A stretch of 36,853 bases of DNA from Calidithermus roseus (GCF_003574095.1 NZ_QWLA01000034.1:1-36853), one strand, 5' to 3'. Counted from the first letter of the stretch, positions 14,998 through 28,317 are shown. Notes: a model not told the origin generated them from the sequence alone. A program made the numbers and translations.

Positions 14998-15627
14998 GTG
15001 GAAGTTCCGGAAGCCGACTGGTGGGCGGCGGGGTTGCACGTCGGGGGGGTGGATGAAGCCGGGCGCGGAGCCCTGGCCGGGCCGGTGGTGGCCGCAGCGG
15101 TGATCCTGCCGCCGGGCAGGTATCCCTTTCGCGACTCCAAGACCCTCTCCCCCCGGCAGCGCCAGCGCCTCGAGGCCCAGGTCCGGGGGGTGGCCCTGGC
15201 CTGGGGGGTGGGGCTGGCCGAGCCCCAAGAGATCGACGCAGTGGGCATTCTGCGGGCCACTCACCTGGCCGCCGAGCGGGCCCTCGAGCAGCTCACCCCC
15301 CCACCTCAGGCCCTCGTCACCGACTACCTGTGCCTCTCAACCCCCCTCCCACTGCGGGCTCCCGCCAGAGCCGACCGGGACTCCCCCTCCGTGGCGGCAG
15401 CCAGCATCTTGGCCAAAGTAGCCCGCGACCGGCTGATGCTCGAGTTCGACGAGCTCTATCCCCACTATGGCTTCGCCCGCCACAAGGGCTATGGCACCGC
15501 CGATCACCTCGAGGCCCTCGCCCAGCATGGTCCCTGCCCGCTCCACCGCCGCAGCTTTTCCCCGGTAGCCCAGGCAAGGCTCTTTGGCACACGAAGCTCA
15601 GGGAGAAATGAACCGGATTTCATCTGA
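14998..15627 (+). CDS. rnhB: Ribonuclease HII
   Basis: A 209-residue enzyme that nicks RNA in RNA-DNA hybrids, including single ribonucleotides, to start ribonucleotide removal and clear primers. The catalytic DEAGRGALAGPVVAAAV motif with the DE pair is near residue 19, the SKTLSPRQR segment follows, the third acidic residue is in LVTDYLCL, and ADRDSPSVAAASILAKVARD holds the fourth. The tail FARHKGYGTADHLEAL is typical. Start is GTG 14998; no ATG fits before the DEAGRG motif. Confidence 0.95.
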   Translation: MEVPEADWWAAGLHVGGVDEAGRGALAGPVVAAAVILPPGRYPFRDSKTLSPRQRQRLEAQVRGVALAWGVGLAEPQEIDAVGILRATHLAAERALEQLTPPPQALVTDYLCLSTPLPLRAPARADRDSPSVAAASILAKVARDRLMLEFDELYPHYGFARHKGYGTADHLEALAQHGPCPLHRRSFSPVAQARLFGTRSSGRNEPDFI

Positions 15628-15661
15628 GTCGCCTATTTTTGGATGAGGAGGTAGCAGTGGC

Positions 15662-16192
15662 ATGAAAACGCCCCTTCGTATCTTTCTCGCCCTATCGCTG
15701 CTGGGCCTGCTATCGGCCTGTACCATTTACGTTCGCCCCGGCAGCCTCAGCCTTGGCTTTCGCGGCAGCTTCGACCTGAGCCCGACCCCCATAATCACCC
15801 GCCTCGAGCCCGACCGGGGCACCGGGGCCAGCTACCGCCCCGGTGAGCGCATCCGCTTTGTGATCAGCCTGACTCAGCCGGGTTATGTCACCCTGGTTAG
15901 CACCGAGGCCAGCGGCTACAGCAACACCCTGGGCACCTACTACCTCGAGGCCGGAACCACCCTGCTCCCTCCCCCCGGGCAGGGAACGGATTACTACCTC
16001 GTCGATCCCAGCTCACCTTACGGGCTCGAGCGCATCCGCGCCATCTACACCAACACCCAGCCCAGGGGGTACCTGAGCATCCGGGGCACCTTCAGCAACG
16101 ACGAGTTCAACAACCAGATCCGCATCTACTTCGAACGCAACCTGGCCCAGACTCGCGACGTGGCCGAATCGTACTTCTACGTCAGCCCCTGA
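15662..16192 (+). CDS. DUF4384-domain lipoprotein
   Basis: A 176-residue protein with a lipoprotein signal (MKTPLRIFLALSLLGLLSAC, lipobox LSAC, C20). The mature part is a DUF4384-type beta domain: GASYRPGERIRFVISLTQPG, YVTLVSTEASGYSNTLG, LPPPGQGTDYYLVDPSSPYG and LERIRAIYTNTQPRG. In other bacteria the domain is found on surface and kinase-linked proteins, with no agreed biochemical role. GAGGAGG lies upstream of ATG 15662. It is 34 bases after rnhB and may be co-transcribed with it, though the functions look unrelated. Confidence 0.78.
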   Translation: MKTPLRIFLALSLLGLLSACTIYVRPGSLSLGFRGSFDLSPTPIITRLEPDRGTGASYRPGERIRFVISLTQPGYVTLVSTEASGYSNTLGTYYLEAGTTLLPPPGQGTDYYLVDPSSPYGLERIRAIYTNTQPRGYLSIRGTFSNDEFNNQIRIYFERNLAQTRDVAESYFYVSP

Positions 16193-16325
16193 ATGGGCTT
16201 CTTGAATCGATAGCCAGTAGCCCACGCAACTTGCACCCATTTTCGCAAGGGGTCTGATCTCTGCAATCGTGAGGGGGGCATAAACCCGCCAAAGACCCCA
16301 TTTCCAGGCCCGAATCCGGCTGCTC

Positions 16326-16337
16326 GTGTATTTACAC
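16326..16337. promoter_or_regulatory. Possible operator dyad upstream of dctP
   Basis: GTGTA-TT-TACAC, extended by GCT and AGC outside with one mismatch, centred about 30 bases upstream of the -35 box. Its position suits an activator site. No regulator gene is adjacent. Confidence 0.3.
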
Positions 16338-16360
16338 AGCAATCGGGGGCTTCAATCCGG

Positions 16361-16389
16361 TTGAAAGCCCCATACCCATTGCATATAAT
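16361..16389 (+). promoter_or_regulatory. Sigma-A-type promoter of dctP
   Basis: TTGAAA (16361-16366), a 17-base spacer and a perfect TATAAT (16384-16389). Expected start near 16396, leaving a leader of about 105 nt before ATG 16501. Confidence 0.75.
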
Positions 16390-16500
16390 CACAGCGCATC
16401 TTTCAATGCCAGCCGGGCTCGAGGGGGGTTACCAACACCGCTTCAGTGCCCAAATGCCTGTGTCCGCGCTGGTGCAGATGCCGCAACCTAAGGAGGAGTC

Positions 16501-17580
16501 ATGAATCGTCGCGAAATGCTGAAAAAGGCTGGCGTAGCCGTGGCGGCCAGCTCGGTGTTCGGGCCGGTCTACGCCCAGGCCGCCCCCACCATCCGCTGGC
16601 GTCTGGCCAGCAGCTTCCCCAAGAGCCTCGACACCATCTTCGGGGCGGCGGATATTTTGGCCGAGCGGGTCAGCCAGCTCACCGGCGGTAAGTTCCAAAT
16701 CCGCACCTTCCCCTCCGGCGAGATCGTGCCGGGCCTGCAGGTGCTGGATGGGGTGCAGCAGGGGACCGTCGAAGTAGGCCACACCGCGATGTACTACTAC
16801 GTGGGAAAGAACCTGGCCATGGCCTTCGACACCGCCCTGCCCTTCGGCCTCAACGCCCGCCAGCAGAACGCCTGGTGGTACTACGGGGGCGGCATTGAAG
16901 CCATAAGGGATTTGCTGAGCGACTTCAACGTGATCAACTTCCCCGGCGGCAACACCGGAGCCCAGATGGGCGGCTGGTGGCGCAAGGAGATCAGCAGCTT
17001 GGCCGACCTCAAGGGCATCAAGATGCGCATCCCCGGCATCGGCGGCCAGGTCTGGAGCCGGCTGGGCGTGGTACCCCAGGCCATCGCCGGCGGCGAGATC
17101 TACCCGGCGCTCGAGCGCGGCACCGTGGACTCCGCCGAGTGGGTGGGCCCCTACGACGACGAAAAGCTGGGCTTTTACAAGGTGGCCAAGTTCTACTACT
17201 ACCCCGGCTGGTGGGAGCCCGGCCCCGGCCTGTCCTTCATCGTCAACGTCAACGAGTGGAAGAAGCTGCCCAAGGACTACCAACTCGCCTTCGAGGCCGC
17301 GGCAGCCGAGGCCAACGTCCACATGATGGCCAAGTACGACGCGCAGAACCCGCCCGCCCTGCAGCGCCTGCTCAAGAACGGGGTCAAGCTGCGCAAGTTC
17401 TCCAACGAAATCCTCAAAGCCGCTCAGAAGGCTGCCTTCGAGATCTACGAGGAGGAGGCTGCCAAGAACGCCTCCTTCAAGAAGATCTACACCCCCTGGA
17501 AGAAGTTCCGCGACGAGAGCTACCGCGTGATGGCGGTGCACGAACTGGGCTACGAGCAGTTCGCCTTCCCCGGCATTTGA
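16501..17580 (+). CDS. dctP: TRAP transporter substrate-binding protein (DctP family)
   Basis: A 359-residue periplasmic binding protein of a tripartite ATP-independent transporter. The N-terminus NRREMLKKAGVAVAASS is a Tat-type signal, with cleavage near YAQA. Family features: RLASSFPKSLDTIFGAADIL, FPSGEIVPGLQVLDGVQQGT, LPFGLNARQQNAWWYYGGG, FPGGNTGAQMGGWW, the conserved arginine block LKGIKMRIPGIGGQVWSRLG, and RGTVDSAEWVGPYDD. This subgroup includes the alpha-keto acid and lactate binders TakP and Thermus TTHA0766, so an organic-acid ligand is likely. It is convergent with its presumed membrane subunits. Confidence 0.92.
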   Translation: MNRREMLKKAGVAVAASSVFGPVYAQAAPTIRWRLASSFPKSLDTIFGAADILAERVSQLTGGKFQIRTFPSGEIVPGLQVLDGVQQGTVEVGHTAMYYYVGKNLAMAFDTALPFGLNARQQNAWWYYGGGIEAIRDLLSDFNVINFPGGNTGAQMGGWWRKEISSLADLKGIKMRIPGIGGQVWSRLGVVPQAIAGGEIYPALERGTVDSAEWVGPYDDEKLGFYKVAKFYYYPGWWEPGPGLSFIVNVNEWKKLPKDYQLAFEAAAAEANVHMMAKYDAQNPPALQRLLKNGVKLRKFSNEILKAAQKAAFEIYEEEAAKNASFKKIYTPWKKFRDESYRVMAVHELGYEQFAFPGI

Positions 17581-17593
17581 GCCTGGAGCAACC

Positions 17594-17624
17594 AGAACCC
17601 CCGCCCAAAGGCGGGGGTTCTTTC
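17594..17624 (+). terminator. Terminator between dctP and dctM
   Basis: A perfect 12-bp stem (17594-17605 with 17610-17621), loop CAAA, followed by TTTC on the plus strand. It lies between two convergent genes and probably serves both, with a better tail for dctP. Confidence 0.8.
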
Positions 17625-17639
17625 TGGTACGAAGCTGCC

Positions 17640-18995
17640 CTATTTGGCCAACCAGTTGGTCACCAGCCAGGGGTTGAACAGCACGATCAGCACCATGATG
17701 ACCTGGATCACCACGAAGGGCACCGCGCCCCAGTAGATGTCGCTGGTCTTGAGGCTGGGGGGAGCCACGCTGCGCAGATAGAACAGCGCGAAACCGAAAG
17801 GCGGGTGCATGAAGGAAGTCTGTAGGTTCACGCCCAGCATCACCCCGAACCAGTAGAGCCCGATCTTGTAGTCCTCCGGGTAGAGGCCCTCCATGATACC
17901 CGTCACCGCCGGCAGGATCAGGGGGATGATGATGAAGGCGATCTCGAAGAAGTCGAGGAAGAAGGCGATAAGGAAGACAATGAGGTTGATGATCAGGAGA
18001 AAGGCGATGGGGTTGTCGGGGAGGGCGGTCTCGAGCAGGTTCTCCACCCAGCGGTCGCCGTCCACGCCCACGAAGACCAGGCTGAAGATGCGCGAACCCA
18101 CCAGGATGAAGGTCACGAAGGAGGTCAGCCGCGCGGTGGCCTCCATGGCCTGGATCAGCACCTTCAGGCTCAGCCGGCGCCGGGCCAGGGCCAAAATCAG
18201 AGCTCCCACCGCCCCCATGGCTCCGCCCTCGGTGGGGGTGGCGACGCCCAGGAAGATGGTGCCCAGCACCAGGAAGATCAGCACAAGGGGCGGGATCATC
18301 ACCGTGAGCACCCGCCAGGCCAGCGCGGAGCCCCGGTGGGTTCGGGCCTCCTCGGGTAGGCCGGGTACCGCCTTGGGATTGATCAGGCTGATCAGGACCA
18401 CGTAGCCCAGGTAGAGCCCGGTGAGGATGAAGCCAGGGACGAAGGCCCCGCGGTACATGTCGCCCACGCTCACGCCTAGCTGGTCGGCCATGATGATGAG
18501 CACTAGGCTCGGCGGGATGATCTGGGCCAGGGTGCCCGAGGCCGCGATCACCCCGGAGGCGACGCGGGGCGAGTAGCCGTGGCGCAGCATCACCGGCAGC
18601 GAGATCAGGCCCATGGCGATGACCGAGGCCGCCACCACCCCGGTCGTGGCCGCCAGCACCGCCCCCACCAGGATCACCGCGAAAGCGACGCCCCCACGCA
18701 GCCGCCCAAAGAGCTGGCCCACCGTGTCCAGCAGTTCCTCGGCCATGCCACTGCGCTCGAGGATGAGCCCCATGAAGGTGAAGAAGGGGATGGCCAGCAG
18801 GGTCTGGTTCTTGAGGGTGTCGAAGATGCGCAAGGGGATATTTTGCAAGAACACCGGCTGGATGAAGTCGTACTGCACCCCGATCCAGCCGAACAGCAGC
18901 CCCACCGCGCCCAGGCTGAAGGCCACCGGGTAGCCCAGCAGGAGAAAAAGCACCAGGCCCACAAACATCAGCGGGGCCATCACTTCGAAGCTCAC
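17640..18995 (-). CDS. dctM: TRAP transporter large permease (DctM)
   Basis: A 451-residue inner-membrane subunit that carries solute with sodium or protons. Typical DctM sequence: VGLVLFLLLGYPVAFSLGAV, LLAIPFFTFMGLILERSGMA, LRGGVAFAVILVGAVLAATTG, SGVIAASGTLAQIIPPSLVL, TPTEGGAMGAVGALILA and VMLGVNLQTSFMHPPFGFAL near the end. About twelve hydrophobic helices are visible. GTG 18995 overlaps the dctQ stop as GTGA, with AAGGAGG seven bases upstream. Together with dctQ and the convergent dctP it makes a full TRAP system. Confidence 0.93.
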   Translation of the reverse strand: MSFEVMAPLMFVGLVLFLLLGYPVAFSLGAVGLLFGWIGVQYDFIQPVFLQNIPLRIFDTLKNQTLLAIPFFTFMGLILERSGMAEELLDTVGQLFGRLRGGVAFAVILVGAVLAATTGVVAASVIAMGLISLPVMLRHGYSPRVASGVIAASGTLAQIIPPSLVLIIMADQLGVSVGDMYRGAFVPGFILTGLYLGYVVLISLINPKAVPGLPEEARTHRGSALAWRVLTVMIPPLVLIFLVLGTIFLGVATPTEGGAMGAVGALILALARRRLSLKVLIQAMEATARLTSFVTFILVGSRIFSLVFVGVDGDRWVENLLETALPDNPIAFLLIINLIVFLIAFFLDFFEIAFIIIPLILPAVTGIMEGLYPEDYKIGLYWFGVMLGVNLQTSFMHPPFGFALFYLRSVAPPSLKTSDIYWGAVPFVVIQVIMVLIVLFNPWLVTNWLAK

Positions 18996-19588
18996 TGCTT
19001 ATCCTCCTTCTGATCGTTCTGCTCGACGATTGCCTTGACCTCCTGAACCTCGGCTTCCTCCTCGGTCATGTACTGCGGGATCTCCAGATGCCCCGTGAGC
19101 ATGGCTATGCGTTTGATGAGCTCGGAGATGGCCTGCAAGAACAGCAGGGCGAAGGCGATGGGCAGCACCAACTTGATAGGCCAGTAAGGCAAGCCGCCGG
19201 CATCCGGCGACAGCTCCCGGATGGCGATGGAGTCGCGCACCCAGGGCAAGGTGGTGAGGAAGATGATCACGGTGGTGGGGATGAGGAAAAACAGCGTGCC
19301 CAGGAGATCGACCCAGACCTTCAACCTAGGCGGGTACTTGCCGTAGAGCACGTCCACCCGCACGTGGCCGTTCTTCTGCAGGGTGTAGCTGGCCCCCAGC
19401 AAAAAGATCAAGCCGTACATGAACCACTGCAGCTCGAGCCAGGCGTTGGAGCTGATCTTAAGTCCGTAGCGCATCACTGCGTTGCCCGCCGCGATCAGCG
19501 TGACCAGGAGAACCAGCCAGATCACCCCACGGTTGACCCAGGTGTTCAGGCTGTCTATGACACGCGATAAGCCAAGAAGTGCCTTCAC
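18992..19588 (-). CDS. dctQ: TRAP transporter small permease (DctQ)
   Basis: A 198-residue four-helix membrane subunit. Visible: VNRGVIWLVLLVTLIAAGNA, the conserved NAWLELQWFMYGLIFLLGAS, LQKNGHVRVDVLYGKYPPR, LGTLFFLIPTTVIIFLTTLP and the LPYWPIKLVLPIAFALLFLQ helix. The C-terminal 35 residues are charged and acidic (EEEAEVQEVKAIVEQ), longer than usual. GTG 19588 is chosen because GAGGAGG lies upstream at 19594-19600; a reading start at 19642 would overlap the promoter. First gene of the dctQM unit. Confidence 0.88.
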   Translation of the reverse strand: MKALLGLSRVIDSLNTWVNRGVIWLVLLVTLIAAGNAVMRYGLKISSNAWLELQWFMYGLIFLLGASYTLQKNGHVRVDVLYGKYPPRLKVWVDLLGTLFFLIPTTVIIFLTTLPWVRDSIAIRELSPDAGGLPYWPIKLVLPIAFALLFLQAISELIKRIAMLTGHLEIPQYMTEEEAEVQEVKAIVEQNDQKEDKQ

Positions 19589-19626
19589 AACTGCCTCCTC
19601 ATACCTTATACACTTCGTCGCTCGCC

Positions 19627-19655
19627 ATCCTATTTGGCGCACACGGCTACGTCAA
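19627..19655 (-). promoter_or_regulatory. Sigma-A-type promoter of dctQM
   Basis: Minus-strand TTGACG (19650-19655), 17-base spacer and TAGGAT (19627-19632), giving a leader of about 30 nt before GTG 19588. Confidence 0.6.
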
Positions 19656-19761
19656 CCGCCTGAGCTAGACGATTGGCTTCATCATAGGCACCTTCTCCCA
19701 CAGGCCCGCCGTAGTCGGGATGGAATATCTACACTGGTCACGAGCATAAACATACCCTGTT

Positions 19762-20979
19762 TCAGCGGGCGGTCCGAATCCGGCTCACAAGCCAGGTTCC
19801 CGCAACAAAGCAGACCGCCGCCGACAAAAACAGCAGGGTATAGCCGAGGCCGGGTGTCTGAGCATTCAACCTTTCCATTGCTCCACCCAGGGCACCGGCC
19901 ACCACCTGGGGCAGCACGATGGAAATCTGCCACAAACCCATGTCGGTAGCGTGGGACTGGGGGTCACGCAGCACGTCCGAGACCAGGGCCCAGTCCACCG
20001 CCACGTAAGCGCCATAGAACACCCCAAACGCCACCGAAAGCACCAGCAGGAGGTCGTAGCGGGGAAGCAGGAGTATCAGCAGCATCACTCCGGCCAGGCC
20101 CGCTCCCGAGAAATAGATGACCTGCTTGCGCCCCCGCCGGTCAGAGGCCCCTCCCGCCGGGATGGCCGATACCGCAGCACCCAGCGCGATCAACAATCCC
20201 AGGAAGGCCACCGCCTGGAAGGGCTCAGCAGCCAGCACCCAGCCAAAAGCCTGGAAGCTACGCACGACGTCCTCGAGGTAAAACTGCAAGTAGCTCTGCA
20301 TGGCGAACACCGCCAGCATCACCAAAAAGCGCGTTCCCCAGACCCAGCGGAAGTCGGGGTTGCGCCAGGGGGACAGCAGGCTCGGAGCGAGGCCGCGCAG
20401 GCTGGGCTTGAGCCCCGGCACCTCGCCGATGCTGCGAATCACCAAAGCGGCTGCTGCCAGGTTGACCAGGGCAATGAGGAGCAACTGAAGTTGCAGGTTG
20501 AGCACCAGGAAACCCACCCCCCCTGCCACCAGTTGGGCCGATACCTGCAGGGTACCCATCCAGCCCGAGGCTACCCCGCGCCTCGAGCGGGCTACCAGAT
20601 CGGGGATCAGGGCCGAATAAGGGCCGGTAGAGAGGTCGTCGGAGAGCTGGAGCAGGATGTAGGCCAGCAATAGATGCCAGTAGTTAGGTGCGAAGGCCAT
20701 CCAGATCAGCGCCACTGCCGTCAGCACCGCCCCGATGCCCAGAAAAGGCATCCGCCGGCCCACCCGATCCGACAAATACCCAAACAGCGGCGGCCCAATC
20801 AGCGCCAGTACGATGGTGATGGCGTAGATCAACCCCAGCCGGGCTAGCCGCTCAGCCTCGGGGACCAGGCGGTCCACCAGGGCCGGGAGCAGCACCAGGG
20901 GGATCAGAAACCACTTGAAGCTGGCAGCGAACCAGTAGGAGGAAAGGGTCGCAAACCAGGAGGTCGTATTGGCGGACAT
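19762..20979 (-). CDS. MFS transporter
   Basis: A 405-residue major facilitator with about twelve helices. The loop 2-3 signature GYLSDRVGRRMPFLGIG is near residue 66, and its counterpart GGASDRRGRKQVIYFSG is in the second half. AYILLQLSDDLSTGPYSALI and DLVARSRRGVASGWMGTLQ resemble the SLC45 and sugar-cation branch, so a sugar or related solute is possible; the substrate is not certain. A minus-strand TATACT (20989-20994) lies nine bases before ATG. The gene is divergent from the tRNA and separated from dctQ by its own gap. Confidence 0.85.
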   Translation of the reverse strand: MSANTTSWFATLSSYWFAASFKWFLIPLVLLPALVDRLVPEAERLARLGLIYAITIVLALIGPPLFGYLSDRVGRRMPFLGIGAVLTAVALIWMAFAPNYWHLLLAYILLQLSDDLSTGPYSALIPDLVARSRRGVASGWMGTLQVSAQLVAGGVGFLVLNLQLQLLLIALVNLAAAALVIRSIGEVPGLKPSLRGLAPSLLSPWRNPDFRWVWGTRFLVMLAVFAMQSYLQFYLEDVVRSFQAFGWVLAAEPFQAVAFLGLLIALGAAVSAIPAGGASDRRGRKQVIYFSGAGLAGVMLLILLLPRYDLLLVLSVAFGVFYGAYVAVDWALVSDVLRDPQSHATDMGLWQISIVLPQVVAGALGGAMERLNAQTPGLGYTLLFLSAAVCFVAGTWLVSRIRTAR

Positions 20980-21023
20980 TTGAGGTCCAGTATACGGGCC
21001 CCAGGACGCCGCCTTTCCTCAAG

Positions 21024-21052
21024 TTGACACTCCCCAGGCCCTGTGCTACCCT
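21024..21052 (+). promoter_or_regulatory. Promoter of tRNA-Arg
   Basis: TTGACA (21024-21029), exactly 17 bases, then TACCCT (21047-21052). Transcription would start near 21059, seven bases before the tRNA. Confidence 0.75.
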
Positions 21053-21065
21053 ATTGGACGCATTT

Positions 21066-21142
21066 GGGCGCGTAGCTCAGTTGGATAGAGCGACTGACTA
21101 CGGATCAGTAGGTCGTGGGTTCGAATCCTGCCGCGCCCGCCA
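21066..21142 (+). tRNA. tRNA-Arg (anticodon ACG)
   Basis: A 77-nt cloverleaf with the 3' CCA encoded. The acceptor stem is GGGCGCG (21066-21072) with CGCGCCC (21132-21138), discriminator G 21139. The anticodon arm is ACTGA-CTACGGA-TCAGT, giving ACG, which after A34 deamination reads CGU, CGC and CGA. The T-arm carries TTCGAAT. It has its own promoter and terminator. Confidence 0.97.
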
Positions 21143-21147
21143 GAGAA

Positions 21148-21189
21148 AACCCCTCAGGGACGAGCTTCCGGGCTCCGAACTGAGGGGTT
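21148..21189 (+). terminator. Terminator after tRNA-Arg
   Basis: A 10-bp stem AACCCCTCAG/CTGAGGGGTT encloses a 22-base loop with its own small GAGC/GCTC pairing. The following ACTTATTGTCT is only moderately T-rich. Confidence 0.6.
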
Positions 21190-21316
21190 ACTTATTGTCT
21201 CGAGCCCAATGCCCACCCTCTTCATCTGGCTCAAATCCTGCGAAGGGAGGTCTATAATGGGCGTGTTACCACAAATTCGCCGCGGGCAGGAACTGGCAGT
21301 CTGGGGGATTGCAATC

Positions 21317-21891
21317 ATGGTTCACATTCTCAGGAGTGGGCTGGCGCTGGTGGAGGAGGACGAGGTCACGGGGGAAATTGCCGAAGCATTCGCTGAGGTC
21401 AAGCGCATCCTGCAGATCCCCTTCGTGCCCAACTGGATGCGGGTGCTGGCCAATTCCCCCGCCGCCTTCAAGATCTACTGGGCCTTTCTTCAGGCCAGCC
21501 TCAAGCACTCGAGCCTGCCGGAGTCTTTGCAGTCGATCATCCTCTACGCCATCGCTGAGCGGCGGAATTGCGAGTACTGCAGTGCTTGGAACGAGCTCTC
21601 CTGCCGCACCCTGGGGATCGACGAGGAGACGCTGGCGGCGGTGGTGGAAGACCTGGGCCACGTCTCGCCCGAGCGGCTGCAGGCCATCCTGAAGTTCGCC
21701 ATCAAGGCCTCCTTGCACCCAAAGGAGCTCTCGGCGGCAGACTATCAGCGCCTGCGCGAGGAAGGGGTGAGCGAGGAGGAGATCGTGGAGATCGTTTTTC
21801 TGGCAGCGGTCGCCAGCATGAACGACACCCTGGCCGATGCCCTCAAGATCGATGTTGACCTGCCGGTGGCCGAGAGGCTGGCGCAAAGCAG

Positions 21892-21895
<4 letters not shown>
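21317..21895 (+). CDS. AhpD-like (carboxymuconolactone decarboxylase fold) protein
   Basis: A 192-residue all-helical protein of the AhpD/CMD superfamily, many members of which are thiol peroxidases or disulfide reductants. The active-site block is [20 protein letters not shown]: the CxxC pair is present, but the usual histidine four residues after the second cysteine is asparagine, and a third cysteine follows. The C-terminal helix ends in [10 protein letters not shown]. The start is uncertain. ATG 21317 begins the family-like MVHILRSGL with GGGGGA upstream; ATG 21257 has a better GGGAGG site and would add 20 residues. A TATAAT overlaps the latter. Its TGA overlaps the next gene's GTG, so it is coupled to the kinase. 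Confidence 0.8.
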
Positions 21896-25209
<3,314 letters not shown>

Positions 25210-25215
25210 GCCCCG

Positions 25216-26616
<1,401 letters not shown>

Positions 26617-26628
26617 AGGAGCCCTGAC

Positions 26629-28317
26629 ATGGTTGACGAAGCCCTAAGCCGAAGGCGAGAGGTAAAACCCGTCATCCTGGCGGTGGACGACGAAGCTGGA
26701 GTGCTGGGCGCGGTCGAGCGGGACCTGCGGCGTCACTACCGCGACTACCGGGTGCTGGGGGCGGGCTCGGGGGCCGAGGCGTTGGAGGCTTTGCGGCGAC
26801 TCAAGCAGCGGGGCGTGCCGGTGGTGCTTTTCCTGGTAGACCAGCGCATGCCGCAGATGACGGGGACCGAATTCCTGGCCCAGGCCATGGCGCTCTACCC
26901 CGAAGCTCGCAAGGTGCTGCTCACCGCCTACGCCGACACCGAGGCGGCCATCACCAGCATCAACCGCATCGGCCTGGACTACTACCTCATGAAGCCCTGG
27001 GACCCGCCCGAGCAGCACCTCTACCCGGTCCTCGACGATTTGCTCGAGGACTGGGCTGCGAGCGTCCAGCTACCCTACGAGGGCATCAGGGTGCTGGGCA
27101 CGCTCTGGTCGGCCCCCAGCCACCAGGTCCGCGACTTCCTGGCCCGCAACCGCATCCCCTACCGCTGGCTGGACCTCGAGCGCGACGCCGAGGCGGCCAG
27201 GCTGCTCTCCACGCTGGGCTCGGAGAGACCCAAGCTGCCGGTGCTCTGGTTTCCCGATGGCAGCAGCCTCGAGGCCCCCAGCCCGCGGGCCCTGGCCGAG
27301 AAGGTCGGCATGAAGACCCAGGCCAGCCAGCCCTTTTACGACCTGATCATCGTCGGTGGCGGCCCGGCTGGGCTCGGGGCGGCGGTATACGCCTCCTCGG
27401 AGGGCCTGCGCACGCTGATCGTGGAGAAAGACGCCCTGGGTGGCCAAGCAGGCACCAGCAGTCGCATCGAGAACTACCTGGGCTTCCCCAAGGGCCTCTC
27501 CGGGACCGACCTGGCCCGCCGGGCCGAAGCCCAGGCCCGGCGCTTCGGCACCGAGATCCTGACCCCCCGCGAGGTCTGCCGGGTGCGGGCGCAGGACCCC
27601 TACCGCATCGTCGAGCTCGAAGACGGCAGCGAGCTCACCTGCCACGCCGTGCTCATCGCCACCGGGGCCACCGCGCAGCGCCTGGCGGCCCCCGGCGTCG
27701 AAGAACTGACCGGGGTGGGAGTCTACTACGGGGCAGCGGTGACCGAGGCGGCGCTCTACCGCCGCCAGGAGGTCTTCGTGGTGGGCGGGGCCAACTCAGC
27801 CGGCCAAGGCGCGATGTTCCTGGCCGGCTATGCGCGCAAGGTGACCATGCTGGTGCGGGCCGAGTCGCTGGAAAAGGGTATGTCCCAGTACCTAGTAGAC
27901 CAAATCCGCGCCCAAAGCAACATCGAGGTGCGCACCCGCACCGTGGTCGGCGAGGTCCAGGGGGAGGGCCGCCTCGAGGCCCTCACCCTGCGCAACCTCG
28001 AGACCGGCCACAGCGAGACCCTGCCGGCGGCGGCCCTGTTCTTGTTCATCGGCGCGGTGCCCCACACCCGCATGGTTAGCGGCCTGGTGGAGATGAACAG
28101 CGCTGGCTTCATCCTCACCGGCACCGACCTGGTGCGCGAGGGCAAGCGGCCTGGAGGCTGGACCTTGCAGCGCGACCCCTTCTTGCTCGAGACCAGCGTC
28201 CCCGGCATCTTCGCCGCGGGTGACGTGCGCCAGGGCGCCGTGCGCCGCGTGGCCTCCGCCGTGGGCGAGGGCGCGATCACCGTGGGTCTGGTGCACCAGT
28301 ACCTCAAAACGGTCTGA
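26629..28317 (+). CDS. REC fused to thioredoxin-reductase-like flavoprotein
   Basis: A 562-residue protein in three parts. Residues 15-135 form a receiver with acceptor D71 in LVDQRMPQMTG and lysine in MKPWDPP. Residues about 150-230 look like a glutaredoxin/thioredoxin-like fold (VRDFLARNRIPYRWLDLE, LPVLWFPDGSSLEAP) but carry WSAPSHQ (160-166) in place of a CxxC. Residues 238-562 are a thioredoxin reductase fold with FAD site GGGPAG (243-248), NAD(P)H site VGGANSAGQGA (about 385-395) and FAAGDVR. At the position of the redox CATC it reads AAVT (369-372), so it cannot pass electrons to thioredoxin in the usual way. Fused response regulator/thioredoxin-reductase proteins are a known architecture. 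Last gene of the signalling unit. Confidence 0.92.
   Translation: MVDEALSRRREVKPVILAVDDEAGVLGAVERDLRRHYRDYRVLGAGSGAEALEALRRLKQRGVPVVLFLVDQRMPQMTGTEFLAQAMALYPEARKVLLTAYADTEAAITSINRIGLDYYLMKPWDPPEQHLYPVLDDLLEDWAASVQLPYEGIRVLGTLWSAPSHQVRDFLARNRIPYRWLDLERDAEAARLLSTLGSERPKLPVLWFPDGSSLEAPSPRALAEKVGMKTQASQPFYDLIIVGGGPAGLGAAVYASSEGLRTLIVEKDALGGQAGTSSRIENYLGFPKGLSGTDLARRAEAQARRFGTEILTPREVCRVRAQDPYRIVELEDGSELTCHAVLIATGATAQRLAAPGVEELTGVGVYYGAAVTEAALYRRQEVFVVGGANSAGQGAMFLAGYARKVTMLVRAESLEKGMSQYLVDQIRAQSNIEVRTRTVVGEVQGEGRLEALTLRNLETGHSETLPAAALFLFIGAVPHTRMVSGLVEMNSAGFILTGTDLVREGKRPGGWTLQRDPFLLETSVPGIFAAGDVRQGAVRRVASAVGEGAITVGLVHQYLKTV

Larger units (their letters stand above)
16193..16500 (+). other. Regulatory gap before the TRAP binding-protein gene
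   Basis: No coding frame is convincing in these 308 bases. The right third holds a small dyad (16326-16337), a near-consensus promoter (16361-16389) and a leader of about 105 nt ending in AAGGAGGAG before ATG 16501. The left part shows nothing I can identify. Confidence 0.6.

Noticed and set aside
16429-17541. 370-codon minus-strand frame opposite dctP
   Set aside because: Antisense shadow; dctP has a full family signature, promoter and ribosome site.
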